From positions 868,001 to 932,000 of the forward strand of contig CAWJON010000002.1 in NCBI GenBank assembly GCA_963844565.1: a stretch of 64,000 nucleotides of DNA. Direction: 5' to 3'. The stretch comes from JAFEDN01 sp963844565 (GTDB lineage Bacteria > Pseudomonadota > Gammaproteobacteria > Coxiellales > Coxiellaceae). The translations under genes were made by a program, and so were the position numbers. Positions 16,039 through 24,112 of the stretch are shown here, one piece after another. The notes under the pieces were generated by a model. That model was not told the DNA's origin and made no database searches. It saw only the letters and a list, made by a program, of their open reading frames with translations. The first letter of the stretch is position 1. The number at the start of each line of letters is the position of its first letter.

Positions 16039-18096
16039 ATGAAGAAAGATCCCAGTAAAACAAGGAACCCTGCACCTGGGCCGGTACGACCATTTTGGGC
16101 GAGACCACATAACCCGTCTCGATATGGGCATCTTAATCCAAGGGACCTGGAAGAATCTGCTGCTTTGACTTTGAATCCTGAAACTGAACCTGTTGGTCCC
16201 GGTGAAAGTAGTAGTGAGGAAGAAGATGAAGATGAAGATAATGATAAAGATGATAGTGTTACCTCCGATCAAAAAAAAATACGTCAATATTTAGATGAAG
16301 AAGAGGCGGATGAAGAAGAAGCAGATGAAGAAGAGGAAACTGAAGAAAAAGAGCTGAGGCATGAGCATCCCGAGCGCAAGGCTAGTGTAGCAGATACTGC
16401 AGGAGATGATGCAGAAGAGGAGAGTGATAATAGCGAACCAGATGAAAAGACAATATCGAAATCACTTGAGTTAGCAATTAAAGAAACTGGTCAATTACCT
16501 TCTAGCGCTGATATTCAACAACGCCTTTCTATCTTGGAAAAAACACGTCATAGCATTATCAAAAAACCAGTTCTTAAATCTGGTGATAACCCTAATCCTA
16601 GTATTTCTGGTTCTGATAACAACGAGAAGAAAGGAATAGGAGAGCAAGAAGAAGAGGAAGATGCAGAGGAAGATGCAGAGGAAGATGCAGAGGAAGATAT
16701 TAATCTCCCTTCAGATTCTCGTTGGTTGGCACAAAAGGAGACTTTACTTAAATTATATGTTTTTATGCGTAAATATGAAAATGAGCCTGCTACTTTGGTT
16801 CCTCAAAAAGGCGATGCGCGATCTGAATTAGCAATAACTCCTTTTTTAATGTTATTGAATTTAACACAACAGGCAATTAGTAGGGGGAGTATTGATGAAC
16901 AATATGATGTTGTTGAAACTTGGCTGTTTCGTAAGCAAGATCAAGACAACGTTAATTCTTTTCGCATTAATCAAGCCCATCATATCTATAGGCGTTATCT
17001 GACTACTACTCCTGAAGCAGAAGATTTAATGATAGGGAGAAGTTTGCGCCGTATTAAAGTTCCAGAACTTGTTGAAGGCGAAAGTCTGGTCTATGCATCA
17101 ACACCGTTATGTTATGCTTTATGCTTTAATAGATTGTCTTTAGTGAAACTGATAGTGGAAATTTTTCATGCAAATTGGTCACAACCTTGTCTAGTAGTTT
17201 ACAAAGTAGGGAGTGGGGATTCATTAGAAAATAAACAGGTGGTGGTGAAGATCACTCCTTTGACGCTATTGCTAAGACATGTTCCCGATGATTGTGATTT
17301 TAATATTTTAGAATATATTTTAGGGAGAATGTATCGTGAGCTGCAAGATCCTTCTGATAGTATGAAATTTTATCATCATCATATTCGTGATAAAGTCATG
17401 CTAGAGATGCATGCCGCTAAAAAAAGTATGGTGCGACATGGTCAAGTTTCTTCTAAAATTTATCTTAGTCTTCTTAAAAATTTGTTGCGACTATACTTTT
17501 TTTCACCGATAGATGGATTATCCAAAGATAGTCCTTATTTTTTTTATATGATTCGTTCTATCCCATTGCTAGCGCTTGGGAATGCTAAGCGAGCATTATG
17601 TATATCGAGATCACCAAGTTTTGTATACGCCAAAGTATTACAGGAATTTCGTTGTTATTTTCTGAAAGCATTTTCAAACCAAGATAATGTTGTTACGCGT
17701 ATTATGATGTTTCTTGCTAATGATTTACTTGGCGAGTTGCTTGAACAGAAATTACCGACACTAACTCGGCGTCCAGGCATTTCAGGACATCATCCCAAAG
17801 TTCCTACTAAGCCACGGCTTGGTCAGTCTAGGGAAAATCCTCTTATGAAGACTCGTAAAGCAGTGGTAGGACTGCCATACTTTTTAAGTAGCAGTAGCAG
17901 TAGCAGTAGCAGTAGCAGTAGCAGTAGCAGTAGCAGTAGCAGTAGCAGTAGCATAGCGCCATCTACAAATAGGACAAATCTAAGTGGTTTAAGTTTTAGT
18001 TATTCTTCGTCGTTGCCTGAATCTTCACAATTAGTAACTATAAGTTCAAGTTCGTCGAGTTCATCAAGCTCATCGAGTTCGCCATCTTCATACTAA
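16039..18096 (+). CDS. Unknown 685-aa protein with acidic repeats and two poly-serine tracts
   Basis: No family recognised. ATG 16039 follows TAGGAATAAC. Residues ~55-150 and ~205-225 are strongly acidic (runs such as EEEDEDEDNDKDD and repeated DAEE units). A folded-looking region (~225-560) contains hydrophobic helical stretches such as TPLCYALCFNRLSLVKLIVEIF, which weakly resembles an ankyrin-type repeat, and LLKNLLRLYFFSPIDG. The C-terminus has 22 consecutive Ser at residues 617-638, coded by eleven AGTAGC hexamers (17887-17952), and 13 Ser at 669-681 coded by mixed Ser codons. There is no signal peptide. The architecture resembles translocated effectors or surface proteins, but the function is unknown. 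Confidence 0.7.
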   Translation: MKKDPSKTRNPAPGPVRPFWARPHNPSRYGHLNPRDLEESAALTLNPETEPVGPGESSSEEEDEDEDNDKDDSVTSDQKKIRQYLDEEEADEEEADEEEETEEKELRHEHPERKASVADTAGDDAEEESDNSEPDEKTISKSLELAIKETGQLPSSADIQQRLSILEKTRHSIIKKPVLKSGDNPNPSISGSDNNEKKGIGEQEEEEDAEEDAEEDAEEDINLPSDSRWLAQKETLLKLYVFMRKYENEPATLVPQKGDARSELAITPFLMLLNLTQQAISRGSIDEQYDVVETWLFRKQDQDNVNSFRINQAHHIYRRYLTTTPEAEDLMIGRSLRRIKVPELVEGESLVYASTPLCYALCFNRLSLVKLIVEIFHANWSQPCLVVYKVGSGDSLENKQVVVKITPLTLLLRHVPDDCDFNILEYILGRMYRELQDPSDSMKFYHHHIRDKVMLEMHAAKKSMVRHGQVSSKIYLSLLKNLLRLYFFSPIDGLSKDSPYFFYMIRSIPLLALGNAKRALCISRSPSFVYAKVLQEFRCYFLKAFSNQDNVVTRIMMFLANDLLGELLEQKLPTLTRRPGISGHHPKVPTKPRLGQSRENPLMKTRKAVVGLPYFLSSSSSSSSSSSSSSSSSSSSSSIAPSTNRTNLSGLSFSYSSSLPESSQLVTISSSSSSSSSSSSSPSSY
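17887..17952 (+). repeat. Hexanucleotide microsatellite (AGTAGC)11
   Basis: Eleven perfect AGTAGC units code 22 Ser. A pure 6-bp repeat in frame can change length by slippage without frameshift, so tract length may vary between isolates. Confidence 0.95.
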
Positions 18097-18149
18097 ATCA
18101 AATATTGACTTCCGATTTTGGCTAGTTTGGTAGCGTCTACGATGATATT

Positions 18150-18189
18150 ATCGCTTGATTTTAAATTGATTAAACTCAAAACTGGGGTT
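18150..18189 (-). repeat. Dispersed ~40-bp repeat, copy 2 (inverted)
   Basis: The reverse complement begins AACCCCAGTTTTGAG and ends AAGCGAT, matching the copies at 3440-3480 and 30508-30543. It abuts the stop codon of map, sharing its last base, and could lie in the map 3' untranslated region. Confidence 0.75.
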
Positions 18190-18959
18190 CATGCAATAGT
18201 TTCTTCTTTTCTTAAAGTTAAAACCTCATAACCGGTTTCTGTCACGGCAATGGTGTGTTCCCATTGGGCGGATAATTTGTGATCTTTGGTAATTACCGTC
18301 CAGTCGTCAGGCAGTAAACGAATATGACGTGAACCTGCGTTGATCATGGGTTCAATAGTAAAAGTCATACCCGGTTCTAACATCACCCCAGTCCCTTTTT
18401 TTCCGTAATGTAGAACTTGTAAGTCCTCATGGAAAATGCGTCCGATACCATGGCCGCAATATTCTCTAACTACGGAATAGCGATTACTTTCGGCATGTTC
18501 TTGAATGGCGGCGCCAATATCACCTAAATACGCACCAGGTTTTACCAATTTGATGCCAATGTACAAACATTCCTGCGTGACTTGAGCTAGGCGTTCTGCA
18601 AACGGCGCGACATCGCCAACAAAAAACATTTTGCTGGTATCGCCGTGAAATCCATCTTTGATTACCGTCACATCGATATTAATAATATCACCTGACTTTA
18701 ATTTTTTGTCATTGGGGATCCCGTGACAAACAACATGGTTAACCGAGGTGCAAATAGATTTAGGGAAGCCGCGATAGTTCAAAGGGGCGGGTATAGCCTT
18801 AAGTTCTTCGGTGATGTAGCGATGACAAATATCGTTTAGCTCATTGGTGGTAATATTCACTTTGACGAAAGGCCCAATCATTTCTAAAACCTGTGCAGCA
18901 AGCCGGCCGGCTTCGCGCATTTTGGCGATTTCTTCTTTAGTTTTGAGAATGATATTCAT
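18189..18959 (-). CDS. map: Type I methionine aminopeptidase
   Basis: Removes the initiator Met from nascent proteins. The 256-aa length and sequence match bacterial type I enzymes. Metal ligands are visible: Asp in NIDVTVIKDGFHGDTSKMF (two Asp), His in YCGHGIGRIFHEDLQV, Glu in FTIEPMINAG and Glu in SAQWEHTIAVTETGYEVLT. The substrate His is in VNHVVCHGIPN. It is divergent from rpsB, the common arrangement in gammaproteobacteria, with an unusually long 450-bp gap between that contains a tandem duplication. Confidence 0.96.
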   Translation of the reverse strand: MNIILKTKEEIAKMREAGRLAAQVLEMIGPFVKVNITTNELNDICHRYITEELKAIPAPLNYRGFPKSICTSVNHVVCHGIPNDKKLKSGDIINIDVTVIKDGFHGDTSKMFFVGDVAPFAERLAQVTQECLYIGIKLVKPGAYLGDIGAAIQEHAESNRYSVVREYCGHGIGRIFHEDLQVLHYGKKGTGVMLEPGMTFTIEPMINAGSRHIRLLPDDWTVITKDHKLSAQWEHTIAVTETGYEVLTLRKEETIA

Positions 18960-19015
18960 AATTGAAAATTTCCCATATTAAAAAATAATTTTCTACGAAA
19001 ATTATCCCCGCGATG

Positions 19016-19236
19016 GGGATCGCAAGGGGAGAATTGTGATTCTCCCCTTCATTGCAAGCCTCAGCTTAGCTGAGGCGCAGCATATAAATTAGGAAGCAAA
19101 TCTCGCTGTACTTCAGCGGGAATTGCGGGATCGCAAGGGGAGAATTGTGATTCTCCCCTTCATTGCAAGCCTCAGCTTAGCTGAGGCGTAGCATATAAAT
19201 CAGGAAGCAATTGACGCTGTACTCAGCGGGAATTGC
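19016..19236 (+). repeat. Tandem duplication of a 111-bp palindrome-rich unit
   Basis: Two units, 19016-19126 and 19127-19236, are nearly identical. Each contains GGGGAGAAT with ATTCTCCCC, CCTCAGC with GCTGAGG, and CGCTG with CAGCG hairpins. The unit lies in the map-rpsB intergenic region, 173 bp upstream of rpsB. It contains no open frame. It may carry promoter or leader structure, or be a repeat element caught duplicating; nothing decides between these. Confidence 0.85.
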
Positions 19237-19409
19237 TAGTTTGCCTCAATTCATGTTATAAAGCCATGCACGAAACTGCGAAATCGAATTTTATATTGAT
19301 TCGAAAATACACACATTTATCGACACATAGTTTGGGGTGCTGAGTTTGCTCTTGGTCAAATTATGGGATAGATGGAGGCGCCGAAAGGCATTTAACCCTG
19401 GAGAAATGA
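19237..19409 (+). promoter_or_regulatory. rpsB leader region
   Basis: 173 bp between the tandem repeat and rpsB. The S2 operon of gammaproteobacteria is known to be autoregulated through a structured rpsB leader. Here a GC-rich segment near 19372-19395 (GGAGGCGCCGAAAGGC) precedes CTGGAG, the likely ribosome-binding site. The leader is proposed from position and composition only; no specific fold was matched. Confidence 0.35.
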
Positions 19410-20393
19410 ATGATCGAAGTGACTATGAGTCAAATGTTAGAAGCGGGTGTCCATTTTGGTCACCAAACCCGGTATTGGAATCCAAAAATGGCGCCGTTTA
19501 TCTATGGCGCTCGCCACAAAATCCATATTATCAATTTAGAAGAAACCTTGCCTCGATTTCGTGAGGCTTTGAAATCTTTAGCTAATATTGCTGCGAACAA
19601 AGGAAAAATTCTTTTTGTTGGTACCAAACATGCTGCTCGGGAAGTAGTTAAGGAAGAAGCCATTCGATGCGGGATGCCTTACGTGAATTTCCGTTGGTTG
19701 GGCGGAATGTTGACTAACTACAAAACGATACGTCAATCCATTAAGCGCCTTAAAGAATTAGAAGAATTGCTCCTGGATGAAAAACAAGTATCCCGTTTTA
19801 CCAAAAAAGAAATACTGCGTTTGGTAAACGAAAAAGAGAAATTAAGCTCTTCAATTGAAGGGATCAAAAATATGGGCGGTCTACCTGATGCATTATTTGT
19901 GATTGATGTCGGGCATGAGAAAATAGCAATTAAAGAAGCCAAAAAACTTAGTATCCCGGTAATTGGCATTGTTGATACAAATAACAATCCTGCGGAGATC
20001 GATTATCCCATTCCTGGCAATGATGATGCGTTGCGCGCTATTCGTTTTTATTGCAAATCGTTGGCAGACACTATTATTGAGGCGCGTGGGGTTTTAGAAT
20101 TGGCTCCTGTTGAAACCGAAGAAAGTCAAGCAGCTAAAGCAACCGTAAAAGTTAAAAAAGTAATCAAAAAGAAAGCTGAGGGTGGTGAAAGTGCGCCCGA
20201 AGAATCTGAACCGGAACAAAAGGCTGAACAAATAAAAGCTGCTGAAAAAACTCCGGTGAAAAAGAAGGCCGTAACCGGTCGCAAAACAGAAAAATCTGAT
20301 ACCCCGGTTGGGTCAGAGAAAGACACAGCTAAAAAAGGGCCAATTCGTCGGCCTCGTACTTCCAGCAATCCACGTGCAAATGAGAAGGAATAA
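19410..20393 (+). CDS. rpsB: 30S ribosomal protein S2 with long C-terminal extension
   Basis: S2 core is unmistakable: MSQMLEAGVHFGHQTRYWNP near the start, YGARHKIHIINLEETL, VGTKHAAREVVKEEA, NFRWLGGMLTNYKTIRQSI and PDALFVIDVGHEKIAIKEA. The core ends near residue 228. Most gammaproteobacterial S2 proteins are ~240-250 aa; this one has 327, with ~90 extra residues rich in Lys, Glu, Ala and Pro (KVKKVIKKKAEGG ... KKGPIRRPRTSSNPRANEKE), charged and probably disordered. It is followed 2 bp later by tsf. ATG 19410 starts MIEVTMSQ; a later ATG (residue 6) matches the classical S2 start slightly better. Confidence 0.96.
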   Translation: MIEVTMSQMLEAGVHFGHQTRYWNPKMAPFIYGARHKIHIINLEETLPRFREALKSLANIAANKGKILFVGTKHAAREVVKEEAIRCGMPYVNFRWLGGMLTNYKTIRQSIKRLKELEELLLDEKQVSRFTKKEILRLVNEKEKLSSSIEGIKNMGGLPDALFVIDVGHEKIAIKEAKKLSIPVIGIVDTNNNPAEIDYPIPGNDDALRAIRFYCKSLADTIIEARGVLELAPVETEESQAAKATVKVKKVIKKKAEGGESAPEESEPEQKAEQIKAAEKTPVKKKAVTGRKTEKSDTPVGSEKDTAKKGPIRRPRTSSNPRANEKE

Positions 20394-20395
20394 TT

Positions 20396-21250
20396 ATGGC
20401 AACAACTCCAGCTATGGTTAAAGAGCTGCGCGAACGAACTGGCGCAGGAATGATGGAATGTAAAAAAGCATTAGACGCTGTACAAGGAGACCTTGAGGCA
20501 GCCGTCGATGCTTTACGCGCAAGTGGCCAGGCAAAAGCAGCTAAACGCGCTGGAAGGGCGGCCTCAGAAGGCGTATTGATTATTAAACTGGATAAAAGCG
20601 AAAAAGAAGGCAGTTTAGTTGAAATAAATTGTGAAACTGATTTTGTCGCTCGAAGCGAGCAATTTAAAGAATTTGCAGATGCTGTTGCAGTAGCTGCACT
20701 AAAAGCCAAAGAAAATTCGATAGAATCTTTGCTCGAAAAACAAATTGATGGACAAAAAACCATTGAAGAGGCTCGCCAAGAATTAATCAGTAAAGTGGGA
20801 GAAAACATTCAAGTTCGTCGGGTTGCTTTTCTTCAATCCAATGGCATAATCGGCCAATATCTGCATGGGAGTCGAATAGGTGTCCTCTTGAATCTCGATC
20901 GCCATGAACCTGCTTTGGCTAAAGATATAGCAATGCATATTGCCGCCAGTAATCCCTTGGCCATCAATGCCGATCATGTGCCTGCTGAGTTCATCCAACG
21001 TGAGCGAGAAATATTTATTGCTCAATCAAATGAGAGTGGCAAACCCAGCCATATTATTGAAAAAATGGTTAATGGCCGTATTGCAAAATTTCTTAAGGAA
21101 ATTTGTTTGATTGATCAACCTTTTATTAAAGACCCAGAAAAGACCATTGCAGATTTATTAAAGGCAAAGCAGGTAAATATTCTGGCTTATGTTCGTTTTG
21201 AAGTGGGTGAAGGGGTTGAAAAACAAACGCAAGATATCGCTGAAAAATGA
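20396..21250 (+). CDS. tsf: Elongation factor Ts
   Basis: EF-Ts regenerates EF-Tu-GTP. The N-terminal UBA-like domain has VKELRERTGAGMMECKKAL, followed by the core with INCETDFVARSEQFKEFADAVA. The 284-aa length matches E. coli (283). Subdomain C and the coiled coil are readable in the second half (VNGRIAKFLKEICLIDQPFI). It starts 2 bp after rpsB and ends 13 bp before pyrH, the conserved rpsB-tsf-pyrH-frr order. Confidence 0.96.
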   Translation: MATTPAMVKELRERTGAGMMECKKALDAVQGDLEAAVDALRASGQAKAAKRAGRAASEGVLIIKLDKSEKEGSLVEINCETDFVARSEQFKEFADAVAVAALKAKENSIESLLEKQIDGQKTIEEARQELISKVGENIQVRRVAFLQSNGIIGQYLHGSRIGVLLNLDRHEPALAKDIAMHIAASNPLAINADHVPAEFIQREREIFIAQSNESGKPSHIIEKMVNGRIAKFLKEICLIDQPFIKDPEKTIADLLKAKQVNILAYVRFEVGEGVEKQTQDIAEK

Positions 21251-21263
21251 AGGGCAAAAGCAC

Positions 21264-22019
21264 ATGAGTAATGGCCATCAACCAGTTTACCGTCGTGTCT
21301 TGTTAAAAATGAGTGGTGAAGCGCTCATGGGTGGAGGACCTAACCCAATTGATCCTAAGGTTTTAGATAGAATTGCCAAAGAAGTCAGAGAGATTTATCA
21401 ACTAGGTGTTCAAATTGGCATCGTCGTTGGTGGTGGAAATTTCTTTCGAGGCGTAACCATTTCCGAATCGGGTATCAATCGTATTACTGGTGACCATATG
21501 GGAATGTTGGCCACCTTAATCAATTCATTGGCAATGCGCGACGCTTTCGAGAGATTGGGATTACCCGTGCGGGTGCTTTCAGCGATACCCGTTAGCGGAA
21601 TGGTCGATCACTTTAATCGAAGGAAAGCAATTGATCATTTGCAGCAGGGAAGAATAGTTATTTTTGCAGCAGGAACTGGTAATCCATTGGTTACTACTGA
21701 TTCTGCAGCTAGTCTGCGTGGGGTAGAGATTGAAGCCGATGTGTTGCTTAAAGCAACTCAGGTTGATGGTGTTTATTCTGCAGATCCACGCCGTTATCCC
21801 GATGCAACCCGTTATGAACATTTGACTTATCATGAGGCTTTGGAAAAAGAATTAGCGGTCATGGATTTGGCTGCCTTTTGCCAATGTCGTGATTATGACC
21901 TGCCTTTATGTGTTTTTAATATGCAGAAAACGGGTGCATTATTACGGGTTATAACGGGACAATCCGAAGGTACTCGAGTTTCCAATAAGCAGGAGGAGAA
22001 ACCTAATGACAACCGCTAA
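21264..22019 (+). CDS. pyrH: UMP kinase
   Basis: Bacterial UMP kinase of the amino-acid kinase fold, converting UMP to UDP. ATG 21264 (MSNGHQPVYRRVLLKMSGEALMG) is chosen because it follows the tsf stop and matches the family start; the frame is open further upstream inside tsf. Motifs: LKMSGEAL, IGIVVGGGNFFRG, GMLATLINSLAMRDAFE, FAAGTGNPLVTTDSAASLR, LKATQVDGVYSADP and a C-terminal VFNMQKTGALLRVITGQSEGT. The product is 251 aa, slightly longer than E. coli's 241. Its end overlaps frr by 14 bp. Confidence 0.95.
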   Translation: MSNGHQPVYRRVLLKMSGEALMGGGPNPIDPKVLDRIAKEVREIYQLGVQIGIVVGGGNFFRGVTISESGINRITGDHMGMLATLINSLAMRDAFERLGLPVRVLSAIPVSGMVDHFNRRKAIDHLQQGRIVIFAAGTGNPLVTTDSAASLRGVEIEADVLLKATQVDGVYSADPRRYPDATRYEHLTYHEALEKELAVMDLAAFCQCRDYDLPLCVFNMQKTGALLRVITGQSEGTRVSNKQEEKPNDNR

Positions 22020-22566
22020 TGTGATTCAGCAAGCTGAGTCTCGTATGAAAAAGAGCATGCAACTTCTTCAAGATGATTTGGGTAAACTGCGAACAGGGCG
22101 CGCACATCCGAGCTTGCTTGAGAATATTAAAGTTGACTATTATGATCAACCCACTCCTTTAAGTCAGGTTGCCAATGTTACAATTGAAGGCCCGCGTACA
22201 CTAGCTGTTACCCCTTGGGAAAAAACTTTAGTTCCAAAAATTGAAAAAGCGATTCGCGCGGCTGACTTAGGCTTGAATCCAACCACGGTTGGAACTTTAA
22301 TACGAGTTCCTTTACCTGCTTTAAATGAAGAACGTCGTAAAGAGTTGGTCAGAGTTGTGAAAGATACAGCAGAGCAGGCCAGAGTAGCTGTCCGTAATAT
22401 TCGTCGCGATGCCAATCAGGAATTTAAAAATCTTTTAAAAGATAAACAAATTAATGAGGATGAAGAACGTCGCGCCACCACCCAAATCCAAAAACTGACG
22501 GATCAGTACATTGTCAAGATTGATCAGACTGCAAATGAAAAAGAACAAGATTTAATGGTAGTTTGA
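22006..22566 (+). CDS. frr: Ribosome recycling factor
   Basis: RRF splits post-termination ribosomes with EF-G. Length 186 aa is standard. Family blocks: MKKSMQLLQDDLGKLRTGRAHPSLLE, YYDQPTPLSQVANVTIEGPRTL, AIRAADLGLNPTTVG, RVPLPALNEERRKELVRVVK and the C-terminal helix with NEDEERRATTQIQKLTDQYI. A strong GGAGGAGA precedes ATG 22006 inside the pyrH end. It overlaps uppS by one base; dxr, often found next, is absent here. Confidence 0.96.
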   Translation: MTTANVIQQAESRMKKSMQLLQDDLGKLRTGRAHPSLLENIKVDYYDQPTPLSQVANVTIEGPRTLAVTPWEKTLVPKIEKAIRAADLGLNPTTVGTLIRVPLPALNEERRKELVRVVKDTAEQARVAVRNIRRDANQEFKNLLKDKQINEDEERRATTQIQKLTDQYIVKIDQTANEKEQDLMVV

Positions 22567-23306
22567 TGCATAAGTGTACCCACCAATTAAAGCATATTGC
22601 TATAGTGATGGATGGAAATGGCCGGTGGGCCAATCAGCGTTTACTTCCTCGAGTGGCAGGGCATCGGGCCGGGGCGGGGGTAGTTAGAAGAATTGTTGAA
22701 TATAGCGTAGAAAAAAAACTGGAAGCTTTAACGTTATTTGCTCTTAGTGTAGAAAATTTCAATCATCGACCATTACATGAAGTTCAATTGCTGTTAAAAC
22801 TCTTTTTAGAATCTCTACAAAGTAATTTAAAAGAATTGAATGAAAAAGGTATACGGTTACGTATTATTGGAGACAGAAGTCCTTTCGACAAAAATTTTTT
22901 AGAACAAATTAATAACAGTGAAAAACTAACTGAAAAAAATACAGGGCTGCAATTAATAATGGCCATAAACTATAGTGGACGTTGGGAGATTACTAAGGCG
23001 GCTCGTCAATTAGCCCAAAGAGTCCTTGAAGGTCAAATTACTATTGAGGAAATTACACCCACTTCATTTCAACAATGCTTATCTTTAGCCGATATATCAG
23101 AACCAGATTTATTCATAAGAACCAGTGGGGAGCAGAGAATTAGCAATTTTATGTTGTGGCAATTTGCTTATACTGAAATGTATTTCACAGATACGTTATG
23201 GCCAGATTTCAATGAAGAAGCTTTTCAGGATGCGATTGATTTTTATTATTCAAAGCAACGTAGATTTGGTCATACTAGCGAACAGTTAGAAAAGCAATAT
23301 GCTTAA
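22566..23306 (+). CDS. uppS: Undecaprenyl diphosphate synthase
   Basis: Cis-prenyltransferase that makes the C55 carrier lipid for peptidoglycan and O-antigen. The catalytic block HIAIVMDGNGRWA carries the essential Asp, followed by GHRAGAGVVRRIVEYS, LTLFALSVENFNRP-like (ALSVENFNHRP), MAINYSGRWEI and the C-terminal PDLFIRTSGEQRISNFMLWQFAYTEMYFTDTLWPDF. Product 246 aa. ATG 22566 overlaps the frr stop; the stop overlaps cdsA by 8 bp, so coupling is tight. It supplies a lipid-carrier function in line with the lipid genes that follow. Confidence 0.95.
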   Translation: MHKCTHQLKHIAIVMDGNGRWANQRLLPRVAGHRAGAGVVRRIVEYSVEKKLEALTLFALSVENFNHRPLHEVQLLLKLFLESLQSNLKELNEKGIRLRIIGDRSPFDKNFLEQINNSEKLTEKNTGLQLIMAINYSGRWEITKAARQLAQRVLEGQITIEEITPTSFQQCLSLADISEPDLFIRTSGEQRISNFMLWQFAYTEMYFTDTLWPDFNEEAFQDAIDFYYSKQRRFGHTSEQLEKQYA

Positions 23307-24099
23307 ATATAGAATAATTACAGCTACAGTTATATGTTTGATATTTCTAGCATTGATGTGGGGATTGAAGCCTCAGCAATTTGCACTGGTAACACTTTTT
23401 TTTCCCATCGCAGGGGCTTGGGAATTCAGTCGTTTAATTGGATTATCTCGTTTATCTCAGAGAATCAGTTATATATTTTCAATTTTAATTGCTATCTACG
23501 CAACTTATTTCATAGCCTACTGGTGGGTTCTGATTTTATCTCTCCCAGCATGGCTGTGGGCTACTTATCTCATTGGGCGATATGAAAGAAATGAAATTGT
23601 GGTAAATAATTATCTTTCTTTTCTCAAAGGTTTCTTTGGATTTTTAATTTTTGTTTCTTGTTGGAAAAGTATTACGATTTTACAAGCTATTTCACCCTTC
23701 TTACTACTGATCGCATTAATTTTAATTTGGTCAGTGGATATAGCAGCTTATTTTTCAGGAAGGCGTTGGGGTAAACATCAATTAGCACCTCGAATTAGTC
23801 CTAAAAAAACATGGGAAGGTTTCTGGGGGGGAATTATCTTCTCTATTGTATTGATGACAATCTTTAGTTTTCTTTTGCCATTTTCACTCCGTCAGCGTTT
23901 CTTTTTCATATTATTATCGATATTAACTGCTTTATTTGCAGTAATAGGAGACCTTTTTATCAGCTTGCTAAAACGTCAAGCAGGTGTTAAGGATAGTGGG
24001 CGCTTATTGCCAGGACATGGGGGATTGTTAGATCGGATTGACAGTACTTTAAGTGCACTTCCTATTTTCACTATGGGCATCCTGTTCATCAGAATGTGA
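23299..24099 (+). CDS. cdsA: Phosphatidate cytidylyltransferase
   Basis: CdsA makes CDP-diacylglycerol, the precursor of all phospholipids, in the inner membrane. The 266-aa protein has about seven to eight hydrophobic segments and the family signature near the C-terminus: SLLKRQAGVKDSGRLLPGHGGLLDRIDS. The cytoplasmic ISPKKTWEGFWGG stretch is also typical. The gene starts inside the uppS end. In E. coli rseP follows; here it is replaced by an MBL-fold gene 13 bp downstream. Confidence 0.94.
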   Translation: MLKYRIITATVICLIFLALMWGLKPQQFALVTLFFPIAGAWEFSRLIGLSRLSQRISYIFSILIAIYATYFIAYWWVLILSLPAWLWATYLIGRYERNEIVVNNYLSFLKGFFGFLIFVSCWKSITILQAISPFLLLIALILIWSVDIAAYFSGRRWGKHQLAPRISPKKTWEGFWGGIIFSIVLMTIFSFLLPFSLRQRFFFILLSILTALFAVIGDLFISLLKRQAGVKDSGRLLPGHGGLLDRIDSTLSALPIFTMGILFIRM

Positions 24100-24112
24100 G
24101 GGAGCATTCAAA

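Noticed and set aside
19016..19236. 111-bp tandem units considered as a CRISPR or attachment site
   Set aside because: Only two long units, no spacers, no integrase nearby.
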